Source: Candidatus Eiseniibacteriota bacterium (lineage in GTDB: Bacteria > Eisenbacteria > RBG-16-71-46). From it: 64,000 bases of DNA. Below, in pieces: positions 8,140 through 17,408 of the stretch. The position numbers and the translations under genes were made by a program. Positions within the stretch are counted from its first letter, which is position 1. Every line of letters starts with the position of its first letter. Below the pieces are notes generated by a model that was not told the DNA's origin, searched no databases, and saw only the letters and a list, made by a program, of their open reading frames with translations. Location of the stretch: the NCBI GenBank assembly GCA_016178725.1, contig JACOSV010000032.1, positions 38,119-102,118 on the forward strand, in the 5' to 3' direction.

Positions 8140-8679
8140 ATGAGCACGGTGACACGCGAAACCCGCGAGACGCGCGTGAGCGTGCGCGTCGAGCGCGGCA
8201 CGGGAACGGCGTCGGTCGCGACCGGCGTTCCGTTCCTCGATCACATGCTGGTGACGCTCGCCCGCACGTCCGGCCTCGACCTCGACGTCGAGGCGCGCGG
8301 CGATCTCAAGCATCACCTGATCGAAGACGTGGCGATCGCGCTCGGCGCGGCGGTCGCCGCCCTCGGCCCGCCGACGATGGCGCGCTACGGCGAGAAGACG
8401 CTGGCGATGGACGATGCGCTGGTGCAGGCCGTGATCGATGTCGGCGGCCGGCCGTATTACCGCGGCCCGCTGCCGAGCTCGCTCTATCGGCACTGGATGC
8501 GCTCGTTCGCGTTCGAGGCGAAGGCGACGCTCCACGTCCGCGTGCTGCGCGGCGAGGATCGGCATCACATCGTCGAGGCGGCGTTCAAGGCGCTGGGCTT
8601 CGCGCTGCGGCAGGCGCTGGCCGAGAGCGGCGCGCCGGCGAGCACCAAGGGCGCCGTGTCGCTCGAGGTCGAGCGGTGA
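8140..8679 (+). CDS. hisB: Imidazoleglycerol-phosphate dehydratase, monofunctional
   Basis: Dehydrates imidazole glycerol phosphate to imidazole-acetol phosphate. At 179 residues it is the single-domain form, lacking the N-terminal HAD phosphatase of enterobacterial HisB. Metal-ligand motifs are [21 protein letters not shown] and [18 protein letters not shown] 8140 is preceded by GGGAGG at 8125-8130, and GGGAGGCACG is identical to the sequence before hisG, suggesting the gene has its own strong initiation signal. The missing phosphatase is supplied by hisN two genes downstream. Its stop overlaps the hisF start (GTGA). Secure. Confidence 0.96.
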   Translation: MSTVTRETRETRVSVRVERGTGTASVATGVPFLDHMLVTLARTSGLDLDVEARGDLKHHLIEDVAIALGAAVAALGPPTMARYGEKTLAMDDALVQAVIDVGGRPYYRGPLPSSLYRHWMRSFAFEAKATLHVRVLRGEDRHHIVEAAFKALGFALRQALAESGAPASTKGAVSLEVER

Positions 8680-9449
8680 GTCTCACGCGCCGGATCATCG
8701 CCTGCCTCGACGTGGCTGCCGGGCGCGTCGTCAAGGGCGTGCGGTTCGAGGGCCTGCGCGACGCCGGCGATCCGGTGGCGCTCGCCGAGCGCTACGAGGC
8801 CGAAGGCGCGGACGAGATCGTGTTCCTCGACATCTCGGCGACGGTCGAGGGACGGCGCACGATGCTCGACGTGGTGCGGCGCACGGCCGAACGGCTGTTC
8901 ATCCCGCTCACGCTCGGCGGCGGGATCGCGAGCGTTGATCATGCGGCGCAGGCGCTGCGGTCCGGCGCGGACAAGATCGCGATGAACTCGGCGATCGTCG
9001 CGCGGCCGGAGCTGATCGGCGAGTGCGCGGAGCGCTTCGGCGTCCAGTGCGTGGTGGCGAGCATCGACGCGCGCCGCGAGGGCGATGCGTGGCGCGTGCG
9101 GACGCGCGGCGGCCGAACCGAGACGTCGCTCGACGCCGTCGCGTGGGCGCGACGCTGCGCCGACCTCGGCGCCGGCGAGATCCTGATCACCAGCATCGAT
9201 CGCGACGGCGGGCGCGTGGGCTATGACCTCGAACTGACCGCGGCGGTCGCGGCGGCGGTCACCGTGCCGGTCGTGGCGTCGGGGGGCGGTGCCGATGCCG
9301 CGCACATCGCCGCGGCGCTGGAGGCAGGGGCCGATGCGGCGCTGCTCGCCGGCGTCCTGCACGACGGCGTGACGACCGTCGCGGCACTCAAGCGCGAGTT
9401 GGCGGCGATGGGCGTCGCCGTGCGGCCCACGATCGCGGAGGCACTTTGA
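8676..9449 (+). CDS. hisF: Imidazole glycerol phosphate synthase, cyclase subunit
   Basis: TIM-barrel partner of HisH. It uses the channelled ammonia to convert PRFAR to imidazole glycerol phosphate and AICAR. The 257-residue protein carries the catalytic aspartates in IIACLDV (D12) and VVASIDARR, with phosphate loops LGGGIAS and [12 protein letters not shown]. It starts with GTG at 8676, overlapping the hisB stop (GTGA), and its own stop overlaps the TTG start of the next gene. Secure. Confidence 0.96.
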   Translation: MSLTRRIIACLDVAAGRVVKGVRFEGLRDAGDPVALAERYEAEGADEIVFLDISATVEGRRTMLDVVRRTAERLFIPLTLGGGIASVDHAAQALRSGADKIAMNSAIVARPELIGECAERFGVQCVVASIDARREGDAWRVRTRGGRTETSLDAVAWARRCADLGAGEILITSIDRDGGRVGYDLELTAAVAAAVTVPVVASGGGADAAHIAAALEAGADAALLAGVLHDGVTTVAALKRELAAMGVAVRPTIAEAL

Positions 9450-10252
9450 GCGATGCGCTGATGCATGCCGCGCTTGAGGCCGCGCGCTGCGCCGGCGCCG
9501 CGGCGCTGCCGGGATTCCGCGGCACGGTGGTCGCCGAGCGCAAGGCCGACGGCTCGCCGGTGACCGCGTGGGATCGCGGCGCGGAGCAGGCGGCGCGCGA
9601 GTGGATCGCGGCGCGTTTCGCGGCGGACGGCATCGTCGGCGAGGAGCTCGGGGCGCTGCGGCCCGACGCCGCGCGGCGCTGGATCATCGATCCGATCGAC
9701 GGCACGAAGAGCTTCGTCCGCGGCGTTCCGTTGTGGGGATCGCTGGTCGCGGTCGTGGAGGGCGATCGCGTCCTCGCCGGCGCGGCGGTGTTCCCGGCGC
9801 TCGACGAGGCGATCGTCGCGGCGCCGGGCGAAGGCTGCTGGTGGAACGGGGCGCGCTGTCGCGTCTCGTTCGTGAGCGATCTCGCGCGCGCGACCGTGCT
9901 CGCGACGGACGTGCGCAGCGCCGAGGCACCGGAGCGCGCGGCCGGCTGGGCGCGCGTCAGCGCCGCGGCGGGCGTCGCGCGCACCTGGGGTGACGCGTTC
10001 GGCTACCTGCTGGTCGCGACCGGTCGCGCCGAGGCGATGGCCGATCCAAGGCTCGCGATCTGGGACGCGGCGCCGCTGGTGCCCATCATCGCGGAGGCGG
10101 GCGGCGTGTTCAGCGATTGGGACGGCGGGCGCGGGTTCGCGGGCGGCAGCGCGATCGCGACCAATCGCGCGCTCGCGGATGACGTGCGGCGGTTGTGCGG
10201 CGCGGCGGCGATCGTGAACGCCGCGACCGCACGCGCCGCGGAGTCGCGATGA
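9446..10252 (+). CDS. hisN: Inositol-monophosphatase-family histidinol-phosphatase
   Basis: A Mg-dependent phosphatase of the IMPase superfamily (268 residues): GEELGALR with a metal-binding Glu pair, [18 protein letters not shown] from D82, and [17 protein letters not shown] near the C-terminus. The histidine operon otherwise lacks histidinol-phosphatase, because HisB here is monofunctional, so this gene very probably performs that step, as HisN does in actinobacteria. The start is taken as TTG 9446 because TTGA overlaps the hisF stop exactly like the other junctions; an in-frame ATG lies five codons on. Function rests on family plus context. Confidence 0.9.
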   Translation: MSDALMHAALEAARCAGAAALPGFRGTVVAERKADGSPVTAWDRGAEQAAREWIAARFAADGIVGEELGALRPDAARRWIIDPIDGTKSFVRGVPLWGSLVAVVEGDRVLAGAAVFPALDEAIVAAPGEGCWWNGARCRVSFVSDLARATVLATDVRSAEAPERAAGWARVSAAAGVARTWGDAFGYLLVATGRAEAMADPRLAIWDAAPLVPIIAEAGGVFSDWDGGRGFAGGSAIATNRALADDVRRLCGAAAIVNAATARAAESR

Positions 10253-10896
10253 CCGAGACGACCGGAGGCGTGATGCGCTTCGATCTCGACGCGCTCGACT
10301 TCGCGAAGGGCGGCGGGCGCGTGACCGTGGTCGCGCAGGACGCCGAGACCGGCGCGGTGCTGATGATCGCCGGCGCCGACCGCGAGGCGATGGAGCGGAC
10401 GCTCGCGACCGGCGAGATGCACTACACGTCGCGCACGCGCGGCCTGTGGCGGAAGGGCGAGAGCAGCGGCAACACGCAACGCGTCGTCTCGCTCGCCGCC
10501 GACTGCGACGGCGACGCCGTGCTCGCACGCATCGCGCCGGCCGGGCCCGCGTGCCATACGGGCGCCGCGTCGTGCTTCGGCGACGGCGCGCTCGATGCCG
10601 ATACGATCGCCGCGCTCGGTCGCGTGATCGCGGCCCGCGCGGCGGCGGTTGCGAGCGAAGGCGACAGCGGCGCCAAACCGAGCTACACCCAGCGGCTGTT
10701 CGCCGATCGCAATCTGCGGCTCAAGAAGCTCGGCGAGGAGTCGGGCGAGCTGATCGCGGCGTGCGCCGACGGCGATCGCGCGCGCGCCGTCGAAGAGGCG
10801 GCCGACCTCGTCTACCACACGCTGGTGGCACTGCGGGCACTCGGCGCCGGCTGGGACGACGTGCGCGCCGCGCTGGCGCGGAGGGCGAAGCCCTAG
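10249..10896 (+). CDS. hisIE: Phosphoribosyl-AMP cyclohydrolase / phosphoribosyl-ATP pyrophosphohydrolase fusion
   Basis: A bifunctional 215-residue protein catalysing steps 2 and 3 of histidine synthesis. The HisI half (about 1-125) has VVAQDAETGAVLMIA, the metal site DCDGDAVL and the cysteine motif GPACHTGAASCF. The HisE half (about 138-215) has LKKLGEESGELIAA and EEAADLVYHTLV, the MazG-like metal-binding acidic helices. The ATG at 10249 overlaps the hisN stop (ATGA). With this gene the pathway from PRPP to histidine is complete in one operon. Secure. Confidence 0.96.
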   Translation: MTETTGGVMRFDLDALDFAKGGGRVTVVAQDAETGAVLMIAGADREAMERTLATGEMHYTSRTRGLWRKGESSGNTQRVVSLAADCDGDAVLARIAPAGPACHTGAASCFGDGALDADTIAALGRVIAARAAAVASEGDSGAKPSYTQRLFADRNLRLKKLGEESGELIAACADGDRARAVEEAADLVYHTLVALRALGAGWDDVRAALARRAKP

Positions 10897-10898
10897 CC

Positions 10899-12026
10899 GT
10901 GGCCGCGGCGTTCGACACGATCGTCGTCGGACTCGGCGCGATGGGAAGCGCCACGGCGCATCAGCTCGCGCGCCGCGGCCGGCGCGTGCTCGGCCTCGAC
11001 CGGTGGACGCCGCCGCATGCGTTCGGCTCGTCCCACGGCCAGACGCGCATCATCCGCGAGGCGTACTTCGAGGATCCGCGCTACGTGCCGCTGGTCCAGC
11101 GCGCGTACGAGGCGTGGCGCGAGCTGGAGCGCGACGCGAGCTGCCCGCTGCTGCTCGAGACCGGCGGGCTGATGATCGGGCCGCCCGACGGCGTGCTCGT
11201 CGCTGGCGCGCGGCGTAGCGCCGATCAGCACCATCTGCGCCACGAGATGCTCACGGCCGCCGAGATCCGCGCGCGATTCCCGGCGCTCGCGCCCGACGAC
11301 GACATGGTGGCGGTCTGGGAGCCGCGCGCGGGCGTCCTGTTCCCCGAGGCCTGCGTCGCGGCGCAGCTCGCGATGGCGCGCCGCCACGGTGCGACGCTTC
11401 AGTGCGACGAGCCGGTGTTGCGCTGGCAGCCGAGCGGCGACGGCGTGCGCGTCGTCACCGCGCGCGGCGCGTACGAGGCGGCGAGTCTCGTGCTCACCGC
11501 GGGCAGCTGGACGCGATCGCTCCTCCCCGACCTCGTGCTGCCGCTCACCGTCGCGCGCCAGACGCTCTACTGGTTCACGCCGCAGCGCAACGCCGGCGCG
11601 TTCGCGCCGGAGCGATGCCCGATCCATCTCTGGGAGCACGCGCGCGGCCGATACATCTATGGGTTTCCCGACCTGGGCGAGGGCGTCAAGGCCGCGCGCC
11701 ATCACGAGGGCACGATCGCCGATCCCGACACGATCGATCGCGAGGTTCGCGCGGAGGAGGTCGACGCGATGCGGGCGATGGTCGCGCGCTACCTGCCCGA
11801 CGCCGCCGGCGCGCTGCGCTGGGCGGCGGTGTGCATGTACACGAACACGCCCGACGAGCACTTCCTGGTCGCGCCCCATCCCACGCATGCGCAGGTGCTG
11901 ATCGCGAGTCCCTGCTCGGGGCACGGGTTCAAGTTCGCGCCGGTCGTGGGCGAGGCGCTCGCCGATCTCGCGACCCAGGGCCGATCGAGCATCGATCTCT
12001 CGCTGTTCGGCTGGCGCTTCACGTAA
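10899..12026 (+). CDS. SolA / monomeric sarcosine oxidase family FAD-dependent oxidase
   Basis: A 375-residue flavoprotein of the DAO family. The dinucleotide-binding motif VVGLGAMGSATAHQLARRG is at the N-terminus, followed by SSHGQTRIIREAYFEDPRYVPLVQRAYEAW, typical of N-methyltryptophan oxidase and monomeric sarcosine oxidase. A cysteine in SPCSGHGFKFAP matches the position that holds FAD covalently in those enzymes. It oxidises an N-methyl or secondary amino acid; the substrate cannot be told from sequence. GTG 10899 lies two bases after the hisIE stop, so it is probably co-transcribed with the his genes, although no link to histidine synthesis is known. It converges on rarA with a 31-base gap. 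Confidence 0.85.
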   Translation: MAAAFDTIVVGLGAMGSATAHQLARRGRRVLGLDRWTPPHAFGSSHGQTRIIREAYFEDPRYVPLVQRAYEAWRELERDASCPLLLETGGLMIGPPDGVLVAGARRSADQHHLRHEMLTAAEIRARFPALAPDDDMVAVWEPRAGVLFPEACVAAQLAMARRHGATLQCDEPVLRWQPSGDGVRVVTARGAYEAASLVLTAGSWTRSLLPDLVLPLTVARQTLYWFTPQRNAGAFAPERCPIHLWEHARGRYIYGFPDLGEGVKAARHHEGTIADPDTIDREVRAEEVDAMRAMVARYLPDAAGALRWAAVCMYTNTPDEHFLVAPHPTHAQVLIASPCSGHGFKFAPVVGEALADLATQGRSSIDLSLFGWRFT

Positions 12027-12057
12027 TGCTTGAAGTGATGATGCCAGCCGCTTGGAA

Positions 12058-13431
12058 CTAGGGCTTTGCCTTCCCCCGCCGCCCGGTGATCGCCTCGTCC
12101 CACGCGCGCATGCGCCGCGCGATCTCGGCCTCGAAGCCCTCGTTGGTGGGCTCGTAGAACCGCCGGCCCTGGAGCTCGTCGGGCAGATGCTGCTGGTCGG
12201 CGATCCGCCCCTCTTCGTCGTGCGCGTAGCGGTAGCCCGCGCCGTAGCCCATCTCCTTCATCATGCGCGTCGGCGCGTTGCGGATCACGAGCGGCGGCGG
12301 AAGACTGCCACTCTTCTCCGCCTCGTCGAGCGCCGCGCCGAAGCCGCGATAGACCGCGTTGCTCTTGGGCGCCGTCGCGAGGTACGCGCAGCACTGCGCG
12401 AGCGCCAGCTCGCCCTCGGGCGTCCCGAGCTGGTGATACGCCTGGAACGCCGCGACCGCGAGCGGCAGCGCCTGCGGATCGGCGTTGCCCACGTCTTCGC
12501 TCGCGAACCGCACCAGCCGGCGCGCGACGTAGAGCGGATCCTCGCCCGCCGCCAGCATGCGCGCCATCCAGTAGAGCGACGCGTGCGGGTCGGAGTCGCG
12601 CAGCGACTTGTGGAGCGCCGAGATGAGGTTGAAGTGCTCCTCGCCCGACTTGTCGTAGCGGAGGTGCTTGCGCGCCAGCGCGCGGCGCACGTCGTCGCTG
12701 GTGATCGTGCGCGTGCCGCCCTTCGCCGGCTTCGCGGCGGCGGCGGCGACTTCGAGCGTGTTGAGCGCGCGGCGCGCGTCGCCGTCGGCCGCGACCGCGA
12801 GCGCCTCGAGTGCCTCCGGCTCCATTGCGACCTTGCCTGCGAGCCCGCGCGCGTCGGTCAGGGCGCGCTCGATCAGGACCTGGATGTCGGCGATCGCCAG
12901 CTCCTTGAGCACCAGCACCCGCGCGCGCGACAGCAAGGCCGCATTGACCTCGAACGACGGATTCTCGGTGGTCGCGCCGATCAGGATCACGTCGCCGCGC
13001 TCGACGTGGGCGAGGAACGCGTCCTGCTGCGCGCGGTTGAAACGATGGATCTCGTCGAGGAAGAGCACGGTCGGCTTGCCGGTGCGCCGGCGCTCGAGCG
13101 CCGCGCGCTCCATCGCCTCCTTCACGTCCTTGACGCCGGTGAGCACCGCGCTGCGCGCGACGAACGGCACCTGCGCCGCGCCCGCGATCAGCCGCGCGAT
13201 CGTCGTCTTGCCGCTCCCCGGCGGGCCCCAGAGGATGATCGAGGAGAAGTGCTGCCCGTCGCGCATGAGCGCCAGCGGCGAGCCGGGCTCGAGCACCTGC
13301 GGCTGGCCGACCAGCTCGTCGAACGTGCGCGGCCGCATGCGGTCCGCGAGCGGCGCGCCAGGGTCGGGCCCGGCGCCCGCGCGCGTCTTGCCGCCGCTCG
13401 GCGCGTCGTCGCCGAAGAGATCGCCGGTCAC
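12058..13431 (-). CDS. rarA: Replication-associated recombination protein A (AAA+ ATPase)
   Basis: A 457-residue RarA/MgsA/WRNIP1 ATPase that acts at stalled replication forks. It contains RPRTFDELVGQ, Walker A GPPGSGKTT (about 69-77), Walker B FLDEIHRFNRAQQDAFL, sensor 1 ATTENPSFEVN, and the C-terminal family signature (HKSLRDSDPHASLYWMARML, EDVGNADPQAL). It begins with GTG at 13431, overlapping the cbiO stop (GTGA), which gives MTGDLFGD. It is the last gene of the long minus-strand run starting at mreB. Secure. Confidence 0.95.
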   Translation of the reverse strand: MTGDLFGDDAPSGGKTRAGAGPDPGAPLADRMRPRTFDELVGQPQVLEPGSPLALMRDGQHFSSIILWGPPGSGKTTIARLIAGAAQVPFVARSAVLTGVKDVKEAMERAALERRRTGKPTVLFLDEIHRFNRAQQDAFLAHVERGDVILIGATTENPSFEVNAALLSRARVLVLKELAIADIQVLIERALTDARGLAGKVAMEPEALEALAVAADGDARRALNTLEVAAAAAKPAKGGTRTITSDDVRRALARKHLRYDKSGEEHFNLISALHKSLRDSDPHASLYWMARMLAAGEDPLYVARRLVRFASEDVGNADPQALPLAVAAFQAYHQLGTPEGELALAQCCAYLATAPKSNAVYRGFGAALDEAEKSGSLPPPLVIRNAPTRMMKEMGYGAGYRYAHDEEGRIADQQHLPDELQGRRFYEPTNEGFEAEIARRMRAWDEAITGRRGKAKP

Positions 13432-14474
13432 GAACGGTCGCCGGGAACGGCGCGCGGCGCACGAGGCGGGCGCGGCCGAGCGGGCTTCTCGTCGTCGCCG
13501 TCCGCGGCGTCGTCGGCGAAGTCGAACCGCAGCTCGCCGCTCTCGGTTTTCGGCCGTGGCGACGCGGCCGTCGCCGTCGGCGCGACGCGGCGTGCGTTGC
13601 GATCGCCCCACGCCACGATCGCGCGCGCGGCGTCGTCGAGCGAGAGCGGCCGACCGAGTGCCACCCCCATCGTCTCCAGGTGCGCGAACAGCTCGGCCAG
13701 CACCGGCGGCTCGATGTTGCTGCTGCGCAGCAGATCGGGATCGCGGAAGATCTGCTCCGGCGATCCGTGCGCGACGATCTCGCCGCCACCGACCAGGACG
13801 TAGACCACGTCGGCCATCGCCTTCACGACGTTCACGTCGTGCGTCGCCATCACCATCGTCACGCCGTGCTCGCGATGGAGATGGTTGAGCAGGTCGACCA
13901 AATCGGCGCGCGAGGCGGGATCGAGCCCCTCGAACGGCTCGTCGAGCACCAGCAGCTCGGGCTCGAGCGCGAGCGCGCCGGCGAGGGCCACCTTGCGCCG
14001 CTCGCCGCCCGACAGGTAGTGGCAGACCTTGTCGCGCAGGTGCGCGACGCCGACCCGCTCGAGCGCCTCGCGCGTCATGCGCTCGACCTCGGCGTCGGCA
14101 TAGCCGTAGTTGCGCGGCGAGAACGAGACATCGTCCCACACCGTCGGCGCGATGATCTGCTCGTCCACGTTCTGCAGCAGCACGCCGACGCGCTCGCGGA
14201 TGCGGTTCCAGTGGCGCGCGGGGTTGACACCGAACACCGCGACCTCGCCCTCCTGCGGCTCGAGCAGGCCGAGGATATGAAACAGCAGCGTGGTCTTGCC
14301 GCAGCCGTTGGGGCCGAGCATGACGACGCGCTGGCCGCGCTCGACGACGAAGTCGAGGCCGCAGAGATGGACCTGCGTGCGGTCGGGATAGACGTGGCGC
14401 ACGCACGAGACGCGCACCACGGGCTCCGACGCGCGCGCCGGCAGCTCGGGCGGGCGGGCGGGCGTCGTGGTCAC
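13428..14474 (-). CDS. cbiO: ECF transporter ATPase, CbiO type, with acidic C-terminal tail
   Basis: An ATP-binding subunit of an energy-coupling-factor metal (Co2+ or Ni2+) transporter. Walker A is GPNGCGKTTL, the Q-loop region is VGVLLQNVDEQIIAPTVWDDV (typical of ECF ATPases), the signature is YLSGGERRKVALAGAL and Walker B is LLVLDEPFEGLDP. At 348 residues it is about 80 longer than usual. The extra C-terminus after AHLETMGVALG is low-complexity, charged and Pro-rich, probably disordered. GTG 14474 overlaps the cbiQ stop (GTGA). It forms cbiMQO with the next two genes; no CbiN is visible. Confidence 0.92.
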   Translation of the reverse strand: MTTTPARPPELPARASEPVVRVSCVRHVYPDRTQVHLCGLDFVVERGQRVVMLGPNGCGKTTLLFHILGLLEPQEGEVAVFGVNPARHWNRIRERVGVLLQNVDEQIIAPTVWDDVSFSPRNYGYADAEVERMTREALERVGVAHLRDKVCHYLSGGERRKVALAGALALEPELLVLDEPFEGLDPASRADLVDLLNHLHREHGVTMVMATHDVNVVKAMADVVYVLVGGGEIVAHGSPEQIFRDPDLLRSSNIEPPVLAELFAHLETMGVALGRPLSLDDAARAIVAWGDRNARRVAPTATAASPRPKTESGELRFDFADDAADGDDEKPARPRPPRAPRAVPGDRS

Positions 14475-15190
14475 GCGGTCCGCCACAGCATGAACGTCGC
14501 GACGCCGAGCACCATCGCCGCCGCCGCGACCCAGAGATCGGAGCGCGTCGGCTCGGCGTAGTGCCGGCAGCCGCAGATCCGCCCCGAATGGCCGCGCAGC
14601 AGCATCGCGCCGTACAGCCGCTCGCTGCGCTCGAAGCCGTGGACGACCAGCGTGCCGAGCCCCTCGCCCGCGAGTGCCAGGCGCCTGCCCGGGGCACTCG
14701 CCCATCCGCCGCGCAGCCGCAGCGCCCGCCACAGCCGCTCGGCGCGCGCCAGGAGCGCGAATAGCGCGCGATACGTGAGGAAGAGCCCGTCGCCGGTCGC
14801 GCGCGGCAGCACGCGCGAGATCGGCGCGAAGAGATCGGGATAGGGCGTGGTCGCCACGAGCCACACCGCGGCGAGGCTCGCGGTGAGCGGCCGCAGCACG
14901 AGCCGGAGCGGCGTGGCCCACGTCGCGTCCCAGCGCGCGATCACGAACAGGGCCGTGAAGACGAGCGGATAGCCCGCGGCGGCGAGGACGAGCCGCGGCG
15001 GCATGCGGCTCGAGAGCGCGAGCGCCCACGCCAGGAGATGCACGGCGATCAGCAGGCGCAGCGACGGCGCGAACACCGCGATCATGACCAGCGCCAGCGC
15101 GAGCACCAGCTTGGGCAGCGCGCTCGCGCGATGCCACGGGCTCTTCCCGGTGCAGGCGAGGTAGTCCACGTGCGCGAGGGTCCCGATCAT
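14471..15190 (-). CDS. cbiQ: ECF transporter transmembrane T subunit
   Basis: A 239-residue integral membrane protein of the CbiQ family. It begins with the amphipathic start typical of CbiQ (VDYLACTGKSPWHRASALPKL) and has hydrophobic spans near 30-70, 80-115 and the C-terminal end. The coupling-helix region reads TYRALFALLARAERLWRALRLRGGW, with the Ala-Arg pattern that docks on the ATPase, followed by RSERLYGAMLLRG. The ATG at 15190 overlaps the stop of the upstream cbiM frame (ATGA). Family assignment is firm. The metal is inferred as cobalt or nickel from the CbiM type. Confidence 0.9.
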   Translation of the reverse strand: MIGTLAHVDYLACTGKSPWHRASALPKLVLALALVMIAVFAPSLRLLIAVHLLAWALALSSRMPPRLVLAAAGYPLVFTALFVIARWDATWATPLRLVLRPLTASLAAVWLVATTPYPDLFAPISRVLPRATGDGLFLTYRALFALLARAERLWRALRLRGGWASAPGRRLALAGEGLGTLVVHGFERSERLYGAMLLRGHSGRICGCRHYAEPTRSDLWVAAAAMVLGVATFMLWRTA

Positions 15191-15869
15191 GCGGCGCCGC
15201 CCTCTGCCACCGCGCGCGGCGCGACGTCGTCCGGCGCCGGGCCGAGCAGCTCCGGACGGACGCGCGCGAGGAAGCGCGCGAGCCCCCACGCCACCGCGCC
15301 CTCGGCGACGATGCCGAGGGCCCAGAGCGGAATGGCGACCGCGGCGACCGGCGCGAGATGCGTGCGCTCGGCGGCCGTGGTCGCGCCGCTCCCGCGCAAC
15401 GCGACCGTCACGATCACGAGCCACAGCAATCCCGCCACCGCCTGCCCCGCCCCCGATGCGATCGCGAGCGACGGCCCGGGCGCGAGCCGGTGGCGGAGGA
15501 ACGGGAACGCCCCGCGCGCGATCACCGCGGCGCTGCCGAGGATCAGCGCGTTGAGGCCGATCACCGTGAGCCCGCCGTGCCCCATGAGCGCCAGGATCGT
15601 GCTGACGATGAACGCGACCTGGAACGATCCCGCGCCGCCGAGCAGCACGCCGATCGGCCCGGCGAGCGTCAGGTGGTATTCGAACGGCCCGAGCGGAATC
15701 GACATCGCCGCGAGCATCAACGCGCCGAGCGCCCCTGATAGGCGATCCGCTGCGGCGAGGCGTGTCGCGAGAGCCGCGACGCACGGATGAGCAGCGCGAG
15801 CGCCACGACCAGGCCGCCCGCCCACCACGCGACCGGGAGCAGACCGTCCGGGATGTGGAGGTGCGACAT
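15187..15869 (-). pseudogene. cbiM: ECF transporter substrate-binding subunit CbiM, single-base frameshift
   Basis: The N-terminus MSHLHIPDGLLPVAWWAGG is the metal-binding start of the CbiM family, including the essential His near the N-terminus. It reads from ATG 15869 to a TGA at 15717-15719 (50 residues). The rest, LGALMLAAMSIPLGPFEYH onward to 15187 with several membrane spans and GHGGLTVIGLNALILG, lies in the -1 frame. Adding one G to the four-G run at 15732-15735 (C on the plus strand) would read RIAYQGALGALMLAAMS and restore one 227-residue protein of normal length. TGA and an ATG overlap (TGATG) at the break, so re-initiation could still make the C-terminal part. A sequencing or assembly indel is the likeliest cause; true inactivation is possible. 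Confidence 0.85.
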
Positions 15870-16574
15870 CTATTGCGCCCAGGCGAGGACGAGCGCCGAC
15901 GCGTCGGCCGGCCGCCGCTGTGGCGGCGTCGCCCCCGCGCGCAGCGTCGCGAGGCAGGCTTCCAGCGTCGCGCCGGTCGTGAGCACGTCGTCGATCACGA
16001 GCACCGTCCTCCCCGCCCATGCGTCCGGGTGTGCGAGCCGGAACGCGCCGGCCATGTTCGCGCGCCGCGCCGCCGGGCCGAGCCGCGCCTGCGCCGCCGT
16101 CGGGCGCACGCGCGTGAGCGCGTCCTCGATCATCGGCGCGCCGATCGCGGCCGCGAGCGATGCCGCGAGCAGCGCCGCCTGATTGTACCCCCGCTCGCGC
16201 CGCCGCACGCGGTGGAGCGGGACCGGGATCACCAGATCGGGACGATAGCCCGGCGGCAGCGCGCGCGCCATCACCTCGCCGAGCGCCGCGGCGAGGCCGG
16301 GCCGCTCGGCGTATTTCAGCGCGTGGACGAGGAGCGCCGCGCGTTCGTCGTAGAGCCACGGCGCGCGCACCGCGAATCCGGCGTGACGGACGCACGGCGT
16401 GGGATCGCGGCCGAGCGCGAGGCAGCGGGCGCAGAGTGCCCCCGCGAACGGCGGAATGCGGTCGCGGCACGCGTCGCACAGCAGGCGCTCCGACTCGGCC
16501 GCGGCGCCGCAACCCGGGCAGCGCTGCGGCAGCGCGAACTCCAGCAGATCGGAGAACACGCCCGCCATCCTCAT
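15870..16574 (-). CDS. comF: ComF family phosphoribosyltransferase-like protein
   Basis: A 234-residue double-zinc-ribbon/PRTase protein of the ComF/GntX family, involved in DNA uptake in naturally competent species, though its enzymatic role is unclear. The N-terminal cysteine pairs are CPGCG, CDAC and CARC. The PRTase part has VIPVPLHRVRRRERGYNQA and the PRPP motif VLVIDDVLTTGATL. The first ATG (16574) overlaps the aroE stop (ATGA); the second is two codons in. The stop directly abuts the cbiM start. Secure family call. Confidence 0.92.
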   Translation of the reverse strand: MRMAGVFSDLLEFALPQRCPGCGAAAESERLLCDACRDRIPPFAGALCARCLALGRDPTPCVRHAGFAVRAPWLYDERAALLVHALKYAERPGLAAALGEVMARALPPGYRPDLVIPVPLHRVRRRERGYNQAALLAASLAAAIGAPMIEDALTRVRPTAAQARLGPAARRANMAGAFRLAHPDAWAGRTVLVIDDVLTTGATLEACLATLRAGATPPQRRPADASALVLAWAQ

Positions 16575-17401
16575 CGCGGCCACCCCACGGCGCGAGCGAG
16601 CGGCTCGAGCGGCACGGGCCGGCCGAGCCAGCGCGCGAGCGAGTGCCGCGCCTGCATGACGAGCAGGCCGAGCCCGTCGTGCGCCCGGCGGAGGTCGGCG
16701 CGGGCGCGCGCGACCCACGGCGTGATCAAATCGCCGTAGACGAGATCCACGATCAGCGCCTCGCGCGCGATCGCGGCGATCGGCGCCGGATCGTCGCCGG
16801 CGATCGGCGTCGCGTTGACGACGATCGTCGCCGCGGCGAGCGCCTCGGCCTCGTCGCGCGAGCGCCAGCCGACGAGCCGCGCGCCCGGGATCTCGCGCCA
16901 CGCCTCGCCCGCGCGATCGGGCGTCCGCGCCGACGCCGCCACGTCCGTGGCGCCCGCGGCGCCGAGCGCCAGCGCCAGGCTCCGTGCCGCACCACCCGCG
17001 CCGAGCAGGACGACGCGCGCGCCGCGCGAATCCTCACCGAGCTCGGCGAGCAGATCCACGAACCCCGCGCCATCGGTCGTATCGCCCCACGCGCCCTCGG
17101 GAGCGAAGCCGATGGTGTTGATCGAGCGCGCGCGCCGCGCCGCGTCCGAGACGCGCGCGACGTGGGCGAGCGCCGCCTCTTTCAGCGGATGCGTGAGGTT
17201 GACGCCGTGCACGCCCTCGGCGGCGAGCGCCGCGAGCGTCGTGCCCAGCCCGGCCACGGTCGTCCGCACGGCGCGCGAATCGCCCGCGAGGCCGAGCGCC
17301 GCGAGTGCGGCGCGATGGAGTTCGGGCGAGCGCGAGTGCGCGATCGGATCGCCCAGCACCGCGAGCCGCACCGCGGCGACCGGCTGCGCCCGCGTGAACA
17401 C
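16571..17401 (-). CDS. aroE: Shikimate dehydrogenase
   Basis: NADPH-dependent reduction of 3-dehydroshikimate to shikimate in aromatic amino acid synthesis. The 276-residue protein has the shikimate-binding start LGDPIAHSRSPELHRAAL, the catalytic lysine in GVNLTHPLKEAAL, NTIGF followed by DTTDGAGF, the NADP-binding motif LLGAGGAARSLALAL and a C-terminal LLVMQARHSLARW. The start codon is GTG at 17401, eight bases after lgt ends. It is embedded in the cell-elongation operon rather than with other aro genes. Secure. Confidence 0.95.
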   Translation of the reverse strand: MFTRAQPVAAVRLAVLGDPIAHSRSPELHRAALAALGLAGDSRAVRTTVAGLGTTLAALAAEGVHGVNLTHPLKEAALAHVARVSDAARRARSINTIGFAPEGAWGDTTDGAGFVDLLAELGEDSRGARVVLLGAGGAARSLALALGAAGATDVAASARTPDRAGEAWREIPGARLVGWRSRDEAEALAAATIVVNATPIAGDDPAPIAAIAREALIVDLVYGDLITPWVARARADLRRAHDGLGLLVMQARHSLARWLGRPVPLEPLARAVGWPR

Positions 17402-17408
17402 GCGACCG

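Noticed and set aside
12052..13803. A 583-codon plus-strand frame
   Set aside because: Antisense to rarA and part of cbiO, both of which have secure motifs.
15715..15869. A separate small CbiN-like gene formed by the first cbiM frame
   Set aside because: Its N-terminus is the CbiM metal-binding start and the following frame continues the CbiM alignment after a single-base shift; CbiN proteins have two spans and a different sequence.
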